This document shows, piece by piece, positions 43,484-56,500 of a stretch of 64,000 nucleotides of DNA. This DNA comes from Undaria pinnatifida (lineage: Eukaryota; Sar; Phaeophyceae; Laminariales; Alariaceae), in NCBI GenBank assembly GCA_012845835.1, contig JABAKD010000009.1:18363318-18427317 (forward strand). Reading direction: 5' to 3'. The position numbers and the translations under genes are program-made. How positions within the stretch are numbered: the first letter of the stretch is position 1; each line of letters begins with the position of its first letter. The notes under the pieces were generated by a model that was given only the letters and a program-made list of their open reading frames with translations, ran no database searches and had not been told where the DNA came from.

Positions 43484-45610
43484 TGAGCCTATCTATATCT
43501 GCAGACAAAGCACGCTCAAAATGATGAACACTCCAACAGCACCAAACGCAATAACATGAAAAGGCGAATTATTAGATCGATCTACTACTACTACTGGTAT
43601 AACACGCGTTCTTCTGGACGTATCATGTGTCGTCTTGCAGCCACACATGCAGCCACATGGCCAGCACGCACACAGCACATTTGACAGCCCAACAGCACAC
43701 ACGCAACCAACCGCTGCACGTATGAAGCCTACAGCGCGGGACCATGAATAACAAATGACCGCAACGGCTGGATTAGCCCTTTGACAGACCGGCGCCCCTG
43801 CTCTCGAGCCCGGGCAAGATTTGTGTCTGTCTTGGCCTATTGGGTCGAACCTTACTAACTCTAAGATCGCAATTATTTGCGCGGTCGCAATTCAGCTGGT
43901 CATTTGCGTCATGTACGTTGTCTAGGGATTTTTGTTTTGTTTTGTGAAGGGTGTCCGTCTGATTTTGCTTCGTAATAAAATTGTATTCCCGCTTTCGTTG
44001 CTGGCCGTAGGAAACCTTTCGCAGATGTCGTAGTAAGCACATTCGTCTACGAAAAGCACGCCATCGTCACGCGTTATTTGTTTACCTGGTATTTCTTTTT
44101 GTAGGTTGTCCGTCGTTGTTGTACTAATATCTTATTACACTGCTGTAGCAAATGTAATTTTTTCATGTGCGTATTCACCCGACGAAGTTATACACATTCC
44201 TCATACAGTATCTCCTCCTGCAGAATGTTTTTGCGTAACGTCGCGCAAAGGAACGGTTTTGAGCCTATCTGTATCTGCAGACCGAGCACGCTCAAAATGA
44301 TGAACACTCCAACAGCACCAAACGCGATAATATAAAAAGGCGAATTACTAGAGCGATCTACTACTGGTATAACACGCGTTCTTCTGGACGTATCATGTGT
44401 CGTCTTGCAGCCACACATGCAGCCACATGGCCAGCACGCACACAGCACATTTGACAGCCCAACAGCACACACGCAACCAACCGCTGCACGTATGAAGCCT
44501 ACAGCGCGGCACCACCAATAACGAACGACCGCGACGGCTGGATTAGCCCTTTGACAGACCGGCGCCCCTGCTCTCGAGCCCGGGCAAGATGTGTGTCTGT
44601 CTGTTGCTCGGTTTCAGTTGATGAGGGCACTCAGACTGTAGCAGATGCTACTTTTTCATGTGCGTATTCACCCGACGAAGTTATACACATTCCGCATACA
44701 GTAACTCCTCCTGCAAAATGTTTTTGCGTAACGTCGCGCAAAGGAACGGTTTTGAGCCTATCTGTATCTGCAGACCGAGCACGCTCAAGATGATGAACAC
44801 TCCAACAGCACCAAACGCGATAATATAAAAAGGCGAATTATTAGATCGATCTACTACTACTACTGGTATAACACGCGTTCTTCTGGACGTATCATGTGTC
44901 GTCTTGCAGCCACACATGCAGCCACATGGCCAGCACGCACACAGCACATGACAGCTCAACAGCACACACGCAACCAACCGCTGCACGTATGAAGCCTACA
45001 GCGCGGCACCACCAATAACGAACGACCGCGACGGCTGGATTAGCCCTTTGACAGACCGGCGCCCCTGCTCTCGAGCCCGGGCAAGATGTGTGCATGTCTG
45101 TTGCTTGGTTTCAGTTGATGAGGGCACTCAGACTGTAGCAGATGCTACTTTTTCATGTGCGTATTCACCCGACGAAGTTATACACATTCCTCATACAGTA
45201 ACTTCTCCTGCAGAATGTTTTTGCGCAACGTCGCGCAAAGGAACGGTTTTGAGCCTATCTGTATCTGCAGACCGAGCACGCTCAAGATGATGAACACTCC
45301 AACAGCACCAAACGCGATAATATAAAAAGGCGAATTATTAGAGCGATCTACTACTGGTATAACACGCGTTCTTCTGGACGTATCATGTGTCGTCTTGCAG
45401 CCACACATGCAGCCACATGGCCAGCACGCACACAGCACATGACAGCTCAACAGCACACACGCAACCAACCGCTGCACGTATGAAGCCTACAGCGCGGCAC
45501 CATGAATAACGAATCACCGCGACGGCTGGATTAGCCCTTTGACAGACCGGCGCCCCTGCTCTCGAGCCCGGGCAAGATGTGTGTCTGTTGCTTGGTTTCA
45601 GTTGATGAGG
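43484..45610. repeat. Four tandem units, ~495 bases each
   Basis: GAGCCTATCTRTATCTGCAG marks the starts at 43484, 44261, 44754 and 45251 (periods 777, 493, 497). The first unit carries an extra ~280 bases (about 43835-44115). Units differ by few substitutions and by 3- or 6-base changes in a CTACTACTA run. Confidence 0.9.
44188..44472 (-). CDS. Possible one-span membrane peptide in repeat
   Basis: Each unit has a minus-strand frame of 69-101 codons (43493-43702, 44188-44472, 44681-44986, 45178-45477). In order: a Cys-rich start (Cys-Gly-Cys-Met-Cys-Gly-Cys), Ser-Arg-Arg-Thr-Arg, a short Val run, then a clear membrane segment (Phe-Tyr-Ile-Ile-Ala-Phe-Gly-Ala-Val-Gly-Val-Phe-Ile-Ile) and a basic tail ending Glu-Glu-Cys-Val. 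The CTACTACTA length changes are multiples of three, so the frame survives in every unit. The upstream start differs among copies, which suggests a missing 5' exon or no gene at all. Not recognised. Confidence 0.3.
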   Translation of the reverse strand: MCAVGLSNVLCACWPCGCMCGCKTTHDTSRRTRVIPVVDRSSNSPFYIIAFGAVGVFIILSVLGLQIQIGSKPFLCATLRKNILQEEILYEECV

Positions 45611-46105
45611 GCACTCCACAGCAGTAGCTAGTTGGAGCACAGCAGTCATTTATTCCTTTGTTATGTCAACCCCCTTGCCTGCGTTCGTTCAAGCTACCCC
45701 AACAGCAGTAACGACGTAAAGCAAAACTCAAATCATGACCCATGGCGGCTTCCGCGCGTTTATACTGTGGCAGGCAGTTGTTGCAGGCAACGTTTTCTAG
45801 CCCATGCCGTGCATGCCTCGTCTCACACCCCTGGCAGCTGGTGCCCTACGCTGCTCTGGGTCTCTGACGGGACGGGGCAAATAACCTTGCTTCGTCTCGT
45901 CACGAGTGCTTGGTGCACAATCTGTGACCAAACAATAATAAGTTGCACATGCCACCGCAAAATTCCAAACGTTATCAAGTACCTATTTTTTTGAAACATT
46001 ATCAAGTAAGTAGTACCGTTTGTAAATGATTCCAATTTTGTTGTAAATCATCCAGGCTGGTGCAATTAAACACCTGGTGCACAATCTGTGACCAAACAAT
46101 AATAA
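45611..46105. other. No gene; short repeat linked to R1
   Basis: GGTGCACAATCTGTGACCAA and ATAATAAGTTGCAC occur at 45912 and 46078, each before a GCCACCGC R1 start, so a short truncated R1 copy (45950-46000) precedes the full one. Confidence 0.5.
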
Positions 46106-46465
46106 GTTGCACGTGCCACCGCCAAATTCCAAACATTATCACGTCTCGTTTGGAAATGATGCCAATTTTGTACATCATCCAGGCGTTGCAGTCATTAAGA
46201 TTCAACCGAAAATTCCGAAATTCCTCCTCGACATGCGGTATTTTTGCAACTTCTCGCTTGTCTCGCTCGGCATCCGTCCGCGTTCACGTCGATGTGCGGA
46301 ACGGACACGGCAGGGCGAGGGGCGTTGGAGCCGCCCCCCGAAGGCGGCGCTCGAACGAAGCTCTATTCGACCGAGAATTCCAGTTCCGCGAATTGCATAC
46401 TTTGGCCGAGACAAAAAACTCCTGACCAAATACCTGACACCAAAGAAGGATTTTATGTATATATA
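46106..46465 (+). mobile_element. R1 repeat, full-length copy
   Basis: Runs from GTGCCACCGCCAAATTCC to ACACCAAAGAAGGATTTTATG. Best reference copy of the family together with 24003-24315. No protein conserved. Confidence 0.75.
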
Positions 46466-47446
46466 TATGGTGGTTTGCAAATGACCAATGTTTCGGGTAA
46501 TTACGCTTGTTGGCGAGGATTGGTTACACTGACTTATAGATCTTGCTGGTATCTCTTGTTTGTGGTTGCCTACGTGTGTTGACAAGATGGAGTGAGGCGT
46601 CAACGTGACCGTACAGTACGGGACATACTGGTCTCAAATGAGAGAGGGGATGCAAAGTCACAACTAGTCATTGGATTACCGATGTTGATTTTACGAACTT
46701 GATGGGTGGTTGCAATCTTGTTTGGGAATTCGAAGGATGAGATGTTTCGAGAATTTGATGTTATTCTCGAGCAATTTTTGCATTTGCTTTGCAATGAAAA
46801 ACGGGATGGCTTGTGGATGGTCAGATACTCCTTGTATCGGGGAGGGCGTAGGCTAATTTTCGCGTCGGATCAATTCTGTGTTTGCGGACAAGAATTTATG
46901 CTATATTGTTTCACCGGTATGATTTGTATATCGATGACGGTAGTAGGGGACAGCGGGATACCTTTGTCGGGGTGACCTCGCGATCTCTGGCATTTTATCT
47001 GTCGCAAATAGTTTTTGCTTTGAAGGCGCGGCTGTTGTAATCTCTTCTTGTGATTACAATTGTTACAATTGTTGTAAATAAGAGTATGGAAGAGGTTTTC
47101 GCTCATGGAGGTGAGTTTCCTCTTGCCATTTTTTGTTGTTTTAGGTGATGGAATGGAGCCAATTGTTGATTCGTCAATGTTTTGTGAAGAATCCGGGAGG
47201 GTGTTGATTTGGGATTTTCAGTATCACAGTTACGTATCAGTTTTGTGCCGGTTCGTGCTTCTGGACTATTATTGGGTACCTAGTAGTACGTGGTTGGCGT
47301 TCTTGATGGTAGACTGCTGTGAGCTCTCGCTCGGGAACTCACTCTTCTCGGAGGTCTCACGCATGAGTTATCTGCTCGACTTGCCTCTACCCTGTGGTTG
47401 GGAGACGTAATACTATGACTTGAAACCTACCCCGCTTGAGTGAACA
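46466..47446 (+). mobile_element. 5'-truncated S1-internal-S1 element
   Basis: 46466-47201 matches 37980-38729 and 47202-47446 is an S1 repeat. The left S1 and the foldback are missing; R1 abuts the break. Confidence 0.65.
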
Positions 47447-47681
47447 CATAACAGCAGTGGAGCAGTATGTACCGACCAATCCACAACAGCAGCACAGCAG
47501 TACGGCAGTACGCACCACAGCGGTACATCTGTGGTACACCAGGAGCTGGGTGGGATTTGCACTTTCTTACGATTCTCCACCTTCCGGGGGAGAGCGCAAG
47601 CCGTCACCCACTAAGCACCCACCACCCACCCACCGACCAACCCACCACCACAGCAGTACAACAACAACAGTGGAGTAGTAC
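47447..47681. repeat. S4 repeat copy
   Basis: Same scheme as 39270-39548 with local CAACAACAACAG. The solo LTR starts directly after it inside S4-like sequence. Confidence 0.65.
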
Positions 47682-48231
47682 TGTTACGGTGCCTTGGTTT
47701 CAGGATACTAATGATACAATGATGTGTATAGCTGTCCGTACCAAGCTATATGCGGAGGGCCTAGGGTGTTAGTAGGGGTCGAGCCGTCGGAGGCTCCATG
47801 CTGCATTCTCGTGGAAAAGCAGCGGCATTCAGCCGTTTGCTTAATAGGGTTTGGAGGATTTTGAAGGCCGTAGCATCTTAAACGGGTTCATAATCCTCCA
47901 TACACTGGCCAATCACAATGTGTCTATTCTAAGTACGGCCGATGGAAGAAAGAAAAGACTGAACCACTGAACACTGTCACGCGTCATTCCTGTGCATGTT
48001 CAACCTCTGCTCCGCGCGTGTACCAAGCTTGGAATCGCCACATCCCGGGAACCGGAATTTCCACCCTAATCCCGCTATACTGAGTTTAGGATACGGACAC
48101 CGAGGGCCCGGAAGACCAATACGGGACGGAGGGTCCAAGGAAAGTGAGTGCCGCTGCTGTAGGTCTATACGAACTGTGAGAACGGCCGCGAAAGTTAGTG
48201 ATTTGTAGGCCACCCTTGACCCGTGTGTAAT
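47682..48231 (+). mobile_element. Solo LTR of the gypsy-like family
   Basis: Starts TGTTACGGTGCCTTGGTTTC and aligns with the minus strand of 33030-33632 through CCACCCTTGACCCGTGTGTAA. It is flanked by TAGTAC on both sides (47676-47681 and 48232-48236 or 48231-48236), consistent with a 5-6-base target duplication. The 3' end is not CA, so the exact boundary is open by a base or two. Both flanks are S4 repeat, so the LTR interrupted an S4 copy. Confidence 0.7.
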
Positions 48232-48235
48232 AGTA

Positions 48236-48600
48236 CGCACCGATCAACCCACAACGTCAGCACACAGTAATACGGCAGTACGCGCCACAGCCGGTACTCG
48301 TACACCTATGGTACGCCAGGAGCTGCGTGGGATTTGCACTTTCGTACGATTCTCCACTTTCCGGGGGAGAGCGCGAGCCGTCAACCACGAAGAACCCACC
48401 ACCCACCACCCACCCACCGAACAACCCACCACCACAGCAGTACAACAGCAGTGGAGCAGTACATACCGACCAACCCACAACGGCAGCACAACAGTACGCA
48501 CCACAGCCGTACACCTGTGGTACGCCAGGAGATGGGCGGGGGATTTGCACTTTCTTAAAGATTCTCCACCTTCCGGGGGAGAGCACGAGCCGTCCCCGGG
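48236..48600. repeat. Two S4 repeat copies
   Basis: GTACGCACCGATCAACCCAC continues the S4 copy broken by the solo LTR; a second copy starts about 48420. Both hold GGTACGCCAGGAG and GATTCTCCACYTTCCGGGGG. Confidence 0.65.
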
Positions 48601-50316
48601 ATAGGCTTTTCATGCCCCCCGTTAGCGGAGTTGGGACTCGTCGGCCGTTGTGTTGCCGGGGACACCGAGGGCTGATGTGTGGGGCAGACGTGGCACGGGC
48701 GTGCGGTCTCTAGGAGCCGGGTGGCGAGCGGTAGAGCGGAGAGTTGTAAGTGTATTGTTTTGAGAGTAGGGCGAATTGCCCCGGTTGCACGGGAGCATTC
48801 ACACGTAATATTAGTTAGGCATAATAGTCTAGTGTTGGTATGTGCCAGCCAACACCATAGCTAGACAGTACACCGGACACCGGCATCATTGGGTTTAGTA
48901 TTGTACTGGCACTAGGATAGCGGGTCACAGTCATGCCAAGCGACTTCGCGGGCATTGTACCGGTAACAAGCACTATGCAACCGGCACCACAGACTCCCAC
49001 TGTACAGAATAGTAGCACTGCTGCATACCAGGTAGTACGTGTGCCAGTACCTGGTATATTCAGAGGTACCTGATACGACATATTGTAATACGGTGCAGGC
49101 TGGGGCGAAAAGCCGAGGGGAGGGCGTGTGCTCGTTTTCTCTGTGTTGTTCCTGGTACTAGCTACCAGTAGTAGCTAGTAGGCTGCCTGGCGCTCTATGG
49201 GCTGCTATGACGCTGCTCGTGTTACGGAATTTGAAAAAATAAAAAATGTCAAAGCAACATAGCCCGGGGGTCTGTCAGGTGTCTCAGCTAATAGTCCTTT
49301 CGAGGGGCAAAGTGGCCAAATAAATGGCAATTACAGCATCGGCGGAACGAAGCTGCGCAAGCTGCCGGAATGGAATGGGGGGGGATGTTCGAACTGCAGT
49401 GTAAGGAGCTGTACACACGGACGCAGTGCGTATCATGATAGTTGTACTGCTGTTGTGCCCCTTCATAGTCGCTTGATATGATCCCACGCGTCGTTGTTTC
49501 GGTTGCTATAGCTGTACGTACAAAAATCGCCGATGATTGGCAATATCGAAATCAAACTGCGAGACATTCCCCAGATGGCACATCACATATATCCCCATGG
49601 CGACCTCGCTTGTACAGCAGCAGTGCGCAAGCCGTGCGCAACACTTAGTTGTCGCAGGTTGATGCCTGCCGTCGCAAGTCAGTGCCAGGGTACAGTCGTG
49701 GCCCCTCACTGGTGCAGTGCCTTGCCGAGTGACAATACCCGCACTAAAGTGGGACCTCGAGCTATCCCGGGAGAGTGTGGTACTGGTACTCTGCAGGGTG
49801 AGGCCGTGACAAACGGCTTCGAACCTCGCACTATAGGGTAAACCTGGTATCGCGCTAACGCGGGACTACGACTGTATATACCCATATGACTAGGAAGTCA
49901 AGATTAATTGAATTACATGGAATCAATTGGCTCCTACCGACTTCGGTGTTCGATGCTCGCGCAAGAAAATACTACTGAAATATACGTCGAGGCTCGATAC
50001 GATACCTCCCAAACATTCCAACCGCCTCAAAGGTTGCGCATAAAACTGCCAATAAACTCTTTCTTTTTCATTCTTCGAAAAACAAAATGTACCAAGCACG
50101 AGTGTTTGCGGCCAGGACGAGCCTTCAAAAAATCGGTGACATACAGGACTTGGCGCTCAGGACAACAGCCCGCAAAACAAGTCTGCAGTGCCTGGGGTAG
50201 AAAAAAAGTCTGGGAACTGCACTGAATCTGTTCGCCTCTACGAAACGGCGTCTCGGATTGAATCGTTTGGGCATTGCCCTGAAGTCGTTCTCAACGACCA
50301 AACTGTGTCTCATTAT
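48601..50316. other. No supported gene; downstream of RRP12
   Basis: Several short frames without domains. Contains a cluster of TACCAGGTA/TACCTGGTA words (49026-49075, 49148-49175) and the repeat shared with 9220-9420 (49690-49880). The 105-codon frame at 49908-50225 is on the opposite strand from RRP12 and has no recognisable domain. Confidence 0.4.
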
Positions 50317-50438
50317 CAATCAACCATCCGAAACCGGCCATTCAAGAGACCTCTCACAATACCGTAGCATCACACCGCAATCAACCATCCGAAACCGGCC
50401 ATTCAAGAGACCTCTCATAATACCGTAGCATCACACCG
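50317..50438. repeat. 61-base tandem duplication
   Basis: CAATCAACCATCCGAAACCG starts at 50317 and 50378; the copies differ by one base. It lies about 120 bases past the RRP12 stop codon, so likely in its 3' UTR. Confidence 0.85.
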
Positions 50439-50560
50439 CCTCTCTGCTTCCCGAAGCCGAAAACGGTAAATAAACACGGACCGACTTCACAAATGAAAAA
50501 AAAAACGCGCACACAAGGGGGTAATGTAGGAGAAACGTAACGCGCCTTTGCTCACAAGCA

Positions 50561-53500
50561 CTACGGCTTCCCTCGCCTCCGCTGCTGAGGGCCGTTCTTA
50601 TCCCCGCGGCCCCCACCCACGACCGCATCGTACTGCTTAAGCGCAGTGTTCCCCGCCTTCTTGCCCGTCAAAGTGCGACCATCTAACGGAATATAGGCGT
50701 AAGGCTCAAGAGTAGCCCCCTTCCTCTTCACGTCGCCGCCAGCCTTCTTAGACCGGAACTCCGCCCCCGTCGTGGTACCCCTAACAGCCTTAACCTTCTG
50801 CCGCTTGCTGCCAGCAGCACCCCCTCGGCCGCCACCGCCATCACCACGGCCAGCCGCGCCTCCTCTTCCCCGCCCCCCAGGGACCGTTCTCCCCATGGCA
50901 CCCTTCGACGGCGCTGTGCCGGCCTCGCCTGCCGCCGACGCCCGTGCCCTCCGGCCCGGCATGTGTGCAATCCCGGCCTGATCTTTGCCGGTGTCGACAA
51001 CGTAGTCGCTATCCCCGTCGCTATCCGCGCCATCGTCTCTTGAGCGCTTCTCTCTCCTCCCCCCGCCACGACCTGCTCCGTTGTCATCGCTATCGTCGTC
51101 ACTTCCCCCTGGAATCACGAACTTTCCATCCCGTAAGCCCAGCGCCGGGCCGTCATCTTCCCCGTCCGAATCATCCGAACCGTTACCGTCCCCCCCCTTC
51201 CCATCCCCGCGTCTTCCGCTGGAAACCCGCATGTTGCGGACCATGGAGGAGTCCAGCAAGTCCACCACGCTCGTACCGTCCTCACCCCTCTCTCGAACCA
51301 TCATGTCCTCTCCGCTACTACCCCGGCCGCCGCGTCTGCCCCCCCCCGCGTTGGATGCCTTTGCGGAGGATTCCTTGCGGTCGGTGTGAGACGCGTTCGG
51401 CGCTTCGTCCTCCGAGTCCCACCCGTCCTCGGCGTCTGAATCTGCAACAAAAAGAAGGGCAGATACTTATTTTAAAGACGGCCAAGAGGACGCGAGTTGA
51501 GAAACCAACCAATAGCGAGTGGGAATAAGGCGCGGAGGTCTCGTACCTTGCCACGCCGTGATTACTTGGCGGAGCGCGACAAACGGCTTATGAGTACGCA
51601 TGCCTGACGCCTTAGGCTTGGCCCACCCTATACCACGCTCGTTCCAGAAAGCGTAGTTATGCAATAGGCGGCAATCGTCTCGACCCGGAATAAGCCCCCC
51701 CGGGGTACCTGTCACCAGCTTCTCCACGGCATGCTCCTCTCCATGGAACAGGCGGGTCGTCGTTTGGCTACATGCCTTAGCCTCCCCACCACCACTACGA
51801 CAAGCCAACAAAAGCCACGGGTACATCACATTTCACGAGCGACGAAGTGTTTTCCCTCAGAGATAATGGAGCTTACTTTGTGACCACGGGCTACATTACG
51901 GCAATGAGCTAATGTGATAACAACAACGTCTCCTTCGCAACATGGTTTCGGCAAAAACAGAGGGGCAAACTGGCAAACTTGTTAACTTACCCTCCATAAT
52001 GGCATCGAAGGTCCGCAGTGCTTTGGAAATTCCCGCCTCGCCTTCACCTCCGCCGCCGCCGCTGCTCCCTCTACTGCCCTGGCGTATCGCGGCGTTATCT
52101 TCAACGCCTCGTCCGCCCAGCCTTGCCTTCTTCGCCTTGATCTCTCGCTCGGCGGTGGTTTGCATGTGCGCCACAAGCTTCTTGTCTTGCTCCGGCATGA
52201 GTCTCTTGATCTCCTCGAAGCCAAACTTTCGGCAAAGCTTCGAGAGCACAATGCGAATCTTTGCGCGGAAATGATCCTGCAGCGGAAAAAAAACACAGAC
52301 AGGCAGGCGAAGCGTTTGAACACTTATCGGACGGGCGAGGTGGGTGCGCGAACTGCATTCCCACCGACCCAACACCTCATCCAAATCGAAGAGCCAGGAA
52401 ACACGGCATCCCGTCATAATTATTGTGGAAAGCATACACGCACCCATCACAGCATGAATGAACGCAAGTTCCTTAACAGATAAAAAGAAGCTTGCAATGC
52501 AACACAACCGGCGCCTCTCTTTCCCTTCAATTTTTCGCCAACGACGCCATCGAAACACACACGCTCAAACAACCGAACGCAACAAAAAAACGGGCAAAAA
52601 TACAATAATTCGGAAAAGCTAGGAGAATTGCCTTGTATATGTGCTCCATCGACCCACATAACGCGGATGATCACTAATACATCGACCGAGAGCTGAACCG
52701 ATTCCATGTTTCACCTTGTGCCGAGGAGTAGTGCCGGACATCACCCCGCTCACGATATCCGGAACCATAGGCCTCAGCAGCTCCCGGTCCGCCCCACCCA
52801 CCCCAACTCTCAACCATCCCAGGACCGCCTTAACCACCTCTCGCGAGGGCTCCTTCAGCAAAATCAGCATCGTGCAGGTAAGTTCTGGCACCATACCCGC
52901 CACCCTGGCATCCCACTTCTCGCTCCTAAAGTGCCCAAATTCGAGCTGAAGATGACCCAGGGCCAGCACCGCGGCTGATCGCGCGTGCGGGGTGGACGCC
53001 GCCAACCCGCCGACCACGGTCTTCAAGGTGTCTGCAGGGTTCCCGCGCGCTATGGCGAGGAGGACGAGCACGCTGTAGGCCAGCTCCCTCGTGCGTCCGT
53101 TGGAGTCTTTGGTGCACAGGACTACTTCCAGGGTGGCGGCTGGGAGGAACTGCGCCTGTGCGTCGTTTCCCGGGGTGAATGATGCGGCGAGACGAGAGAG
53201 GCACTGCAAGCGCATGACCCTCGCCGACACGTGGCAGGTCAGGAGCGAGGATGTGAAGAGCTCCAGGACGTGCGGGAGGTTCTCTGGAGAGGCCATGAAG
53301 TCGGGCCGGTGCGTGCACAGGGCCAGCAGAACCTTTTGCGAGGGTGGGAAGACAGATTGGGTGGGAAAACAAAGAAAGGAGGTAAAGTTAGGCGGGCGAT
53401 TTAGTGGCAACCGCCGGGAACAGACGCGTGCTACGACAGAGGTATACTTATTTGGCCAAAATATTTCTGCCTGAGGAGCCCCCTCCATTGAAGACGTAAC

Positions 53501-56500
53501 CAACATCGCCGGAAATATACCAATCGGGCTTTTACTACACTATACTATAGCAGGTACCGGTGATATACCCAGGCCACGAGACAGTTAGTTCATCGGGTTG
53601 CCCTTTCGTTTCCCCTAAAAGCCAGCTTTTGAGTGAGGGGGTGAGTGTACAAAAACAGTGTACACCCCCTCCAACGAGGAATCTTGGGAAATTCAGACGT
53701 ACTACGAGTTTAGCATGCGCCAAAAACTACAGCAGCAGTATTCCGACGGCACAGGTATCATCAATCAAAACTCGCGCTTGAAGAATCTTCCACACGTACA
53801 TGTGCGGATTAACTTGCGCAATTATGAGATCAGCGCCCGGTCGTGCAGCGGAGACACGCGAGCCTCCTTGCGGCAGCACGAAAAGTCAAACACAAATTGC
53901 GCTCCTCGTTGCCCAGCAGCCGCGTCTAACCTTTCACGCTCGCTTTTGCAGCTTCGTATAACCTTTTATGCTCGTTATTTTCAGCCTCGTCTACCCTACT
54001 AGTGTCGTTTTTGTAACTGCATCTCACCTTGTAGGCTCGTTTTTGCAGCTGCGGGGCTGAGTCGTCGAGCACGAGCGGTTTGGCGGAGCGGTAAAGCAGG
54101 GAGGTCGCCTTTTCATCCAGGGAAGGGGCCAGCGCTGCCGCCAGCTGAAGCAGCACTTGTGCCCTCTACAATGATAAAAGAAATTGAGAAAAAGACGATA
54201 ACGTCGAGGGTTGAAGAAAGGTGGTATGCGTCTTGGCGGTGGAAGGGAATGTTGTCGCTGCAATGCGCGACGTCACTATAAAAACAGCGCAAAAAGATCC
54301 CATACACAGACAAAAACGGAATGTTATGAAAATGTACGAGGTACCAGGTCGCCCTTAACTGCTGTGCAACTGCAGCGTCGTGTTGGGGACAGACTTGAGT
54401 GGAACTAGAGCTGGATCATCATTGCGGGCGCAAAAAGATGAGACTAGATTCCGTTTATCAAGAGTGCCAACTGAGCCAGTGCTTCAGGCGCACCAACTGC
54501 ACATCGGACAGGCGCGCGTACCTTAAGTGAAGCAGCTTTCTCGTCCGCCCCCTCGCTGGCGCCCTCCCCTCCCGCCGAAGTTGCCTGAACCAACTTGTGC
54601 AGGAGCTTCTTGAAAAGCGACCCAAGGAAAGCCGGCGGAGCAACGCTTGCTAACGCTGCTGCCGCTCCACATACCGCCATGGCCCTCTCATTCGCAGCCG
54701 CCGCCGCCCCCGCAGCATCCGATTCCGCGCCTCCCGTCGCAGCAGCAGCCGTTCCAGCAGCAGCCGTAGCGGCAGCCGCTTCCGCCATCCCATCCCCTCC
54801 TGTGTCCACGAGCGCGAATAACTTCGGCAAAAAGCGGGTCGAGGTGTTGGACAACTTCTCCATATCAGCTTTAGCGGCGACGTCTCCTCCTGCCGCCTGC
54901 GCCTTGACCCCTGCGACAAGCGCCACCAGCCCGGTGCACACCTCCGGCAAGATGCCGGGGTAGTTTGCGTCCTGCATGGCGTTTGCAAGGACCGGAGCGA
55001 GGTTCCCGAACGCGTCCGCGACGTCGGTCGGCCGCGTGCAGAACCCCGGCAGGAGGCCCCACAGCTCCACCACCCGGAACTGCTGCGTGCGGGCCTCGTT
55101 GGAGGTGAGTCGGCCCGACTTCGCGGCGGTGTCGCAAGCCTTCGCCGTCGCCAGCACGTAGACCTGGAAGAACGCTAGACGCGACGGCCCGGCGCCCGCG
55201 TGCTCCTTGAGCAGTGGGAGGAGCCACGTCCTGGAGTCCGCTAAACCCGCCTCGGCGACCGGGGGCGACCCCGGCGTCGCGAGCGGCAGTACGCCTAGAA
55301 CGCGTTCCGCGCCCATCCCTTCAATCGCGAATGCAACGGCTTCATTAAGCGCGGAAGCGACACCGGGTAGGGCGGCGGACGGGACGCTAGTGAGGGCGTC
55401 ATGCAACTCGCCAAGCCCTCGGAGAACGTTCACCAGGAGAGGGTACGAGGCGCCGCGCAGGTGCAGGAAGAGCCGCCCGAGGAGCGGGAGTGACTTCGGC
55501 CACGAGCGCTGGAAGCGGTACTGCAAGAGCGTCTCCAGGGAGGACAGCGTGTCAGCTAAGGGCCCACCCGCCGCGTGGCCTCGGCCGAGGGAGCCCGCCA
55601 TTTGCGTGACCATGGCCTGGTCGACGCAGGTCTGGAACATCAGGTTGATCGCCCCGCACGACGACGTGTGGACGACCGCTGAGGAGGATTCGCAGTAGCC
55701 GACCAGCGCAAGAACGGCACGCGCCAGGATATTTTTCGACGCTTCCGGGTCCATGCCCTTCGTTCGCAGCAAGGTTAAGGTTGGGCATGGCGGGCAACGA
55801 GGGGCGGGAGGGAGGAGACGAAGGGCGTGAGTCACCAATTACGCAATCACATGAGTGGTCACATGTGGGGTCTCAACACCCTTGATTCAGTTATCGATTG
55901 GCTTGAGTTGTTACTACTGGTGCCGCTGCTTGCGCCTCACCAAAAGAAAACGAATTTGGTATAATAATAAAAAAACTTTCGAGTTGGTGCACCACTTTTG
56001 TACCAACTCCGCCCGAAGTGCCGGTTTCAATGACAAGGAAAAACAAGCGCAAGGCGCCCGCCTGCCTATCCATGCACCCCGACTCCTTTGATTCCGTTTT
56101 GCTCGCCAATCCCATCTCCACGCTCCGTTCTAATCCAGCCTCATGAGGTACCCCTTTTCTTTACGCGACACCTCTACAAACCAAGCCCGCAGAAGACAAA
56201 CCAAAGACAGCAGTACCCTGCGGATGTATCCTTCGTATGCCTTTTTTTTGCTCATCCCATCTGCTGTCTTGGCACTCTTTCTTTCTGCTTCTCCCTCCCT
56301 ACACGTAACTCAGATCCGGGGTGACTAAGCAGGCTCTTCTCCCCCCTCCACACTACGGAGTATATACCCTCGGGCAGCTATTCATAGTTTAGACTATACA
56401 TGAAAATAATCTCGGGCAGCTATTAATAGTAATGCGGCAACACTGCTGCTGGTACTACTGCATCGCCGACTAACCTGCAGGCGAACGACGCAGCTGGCCA

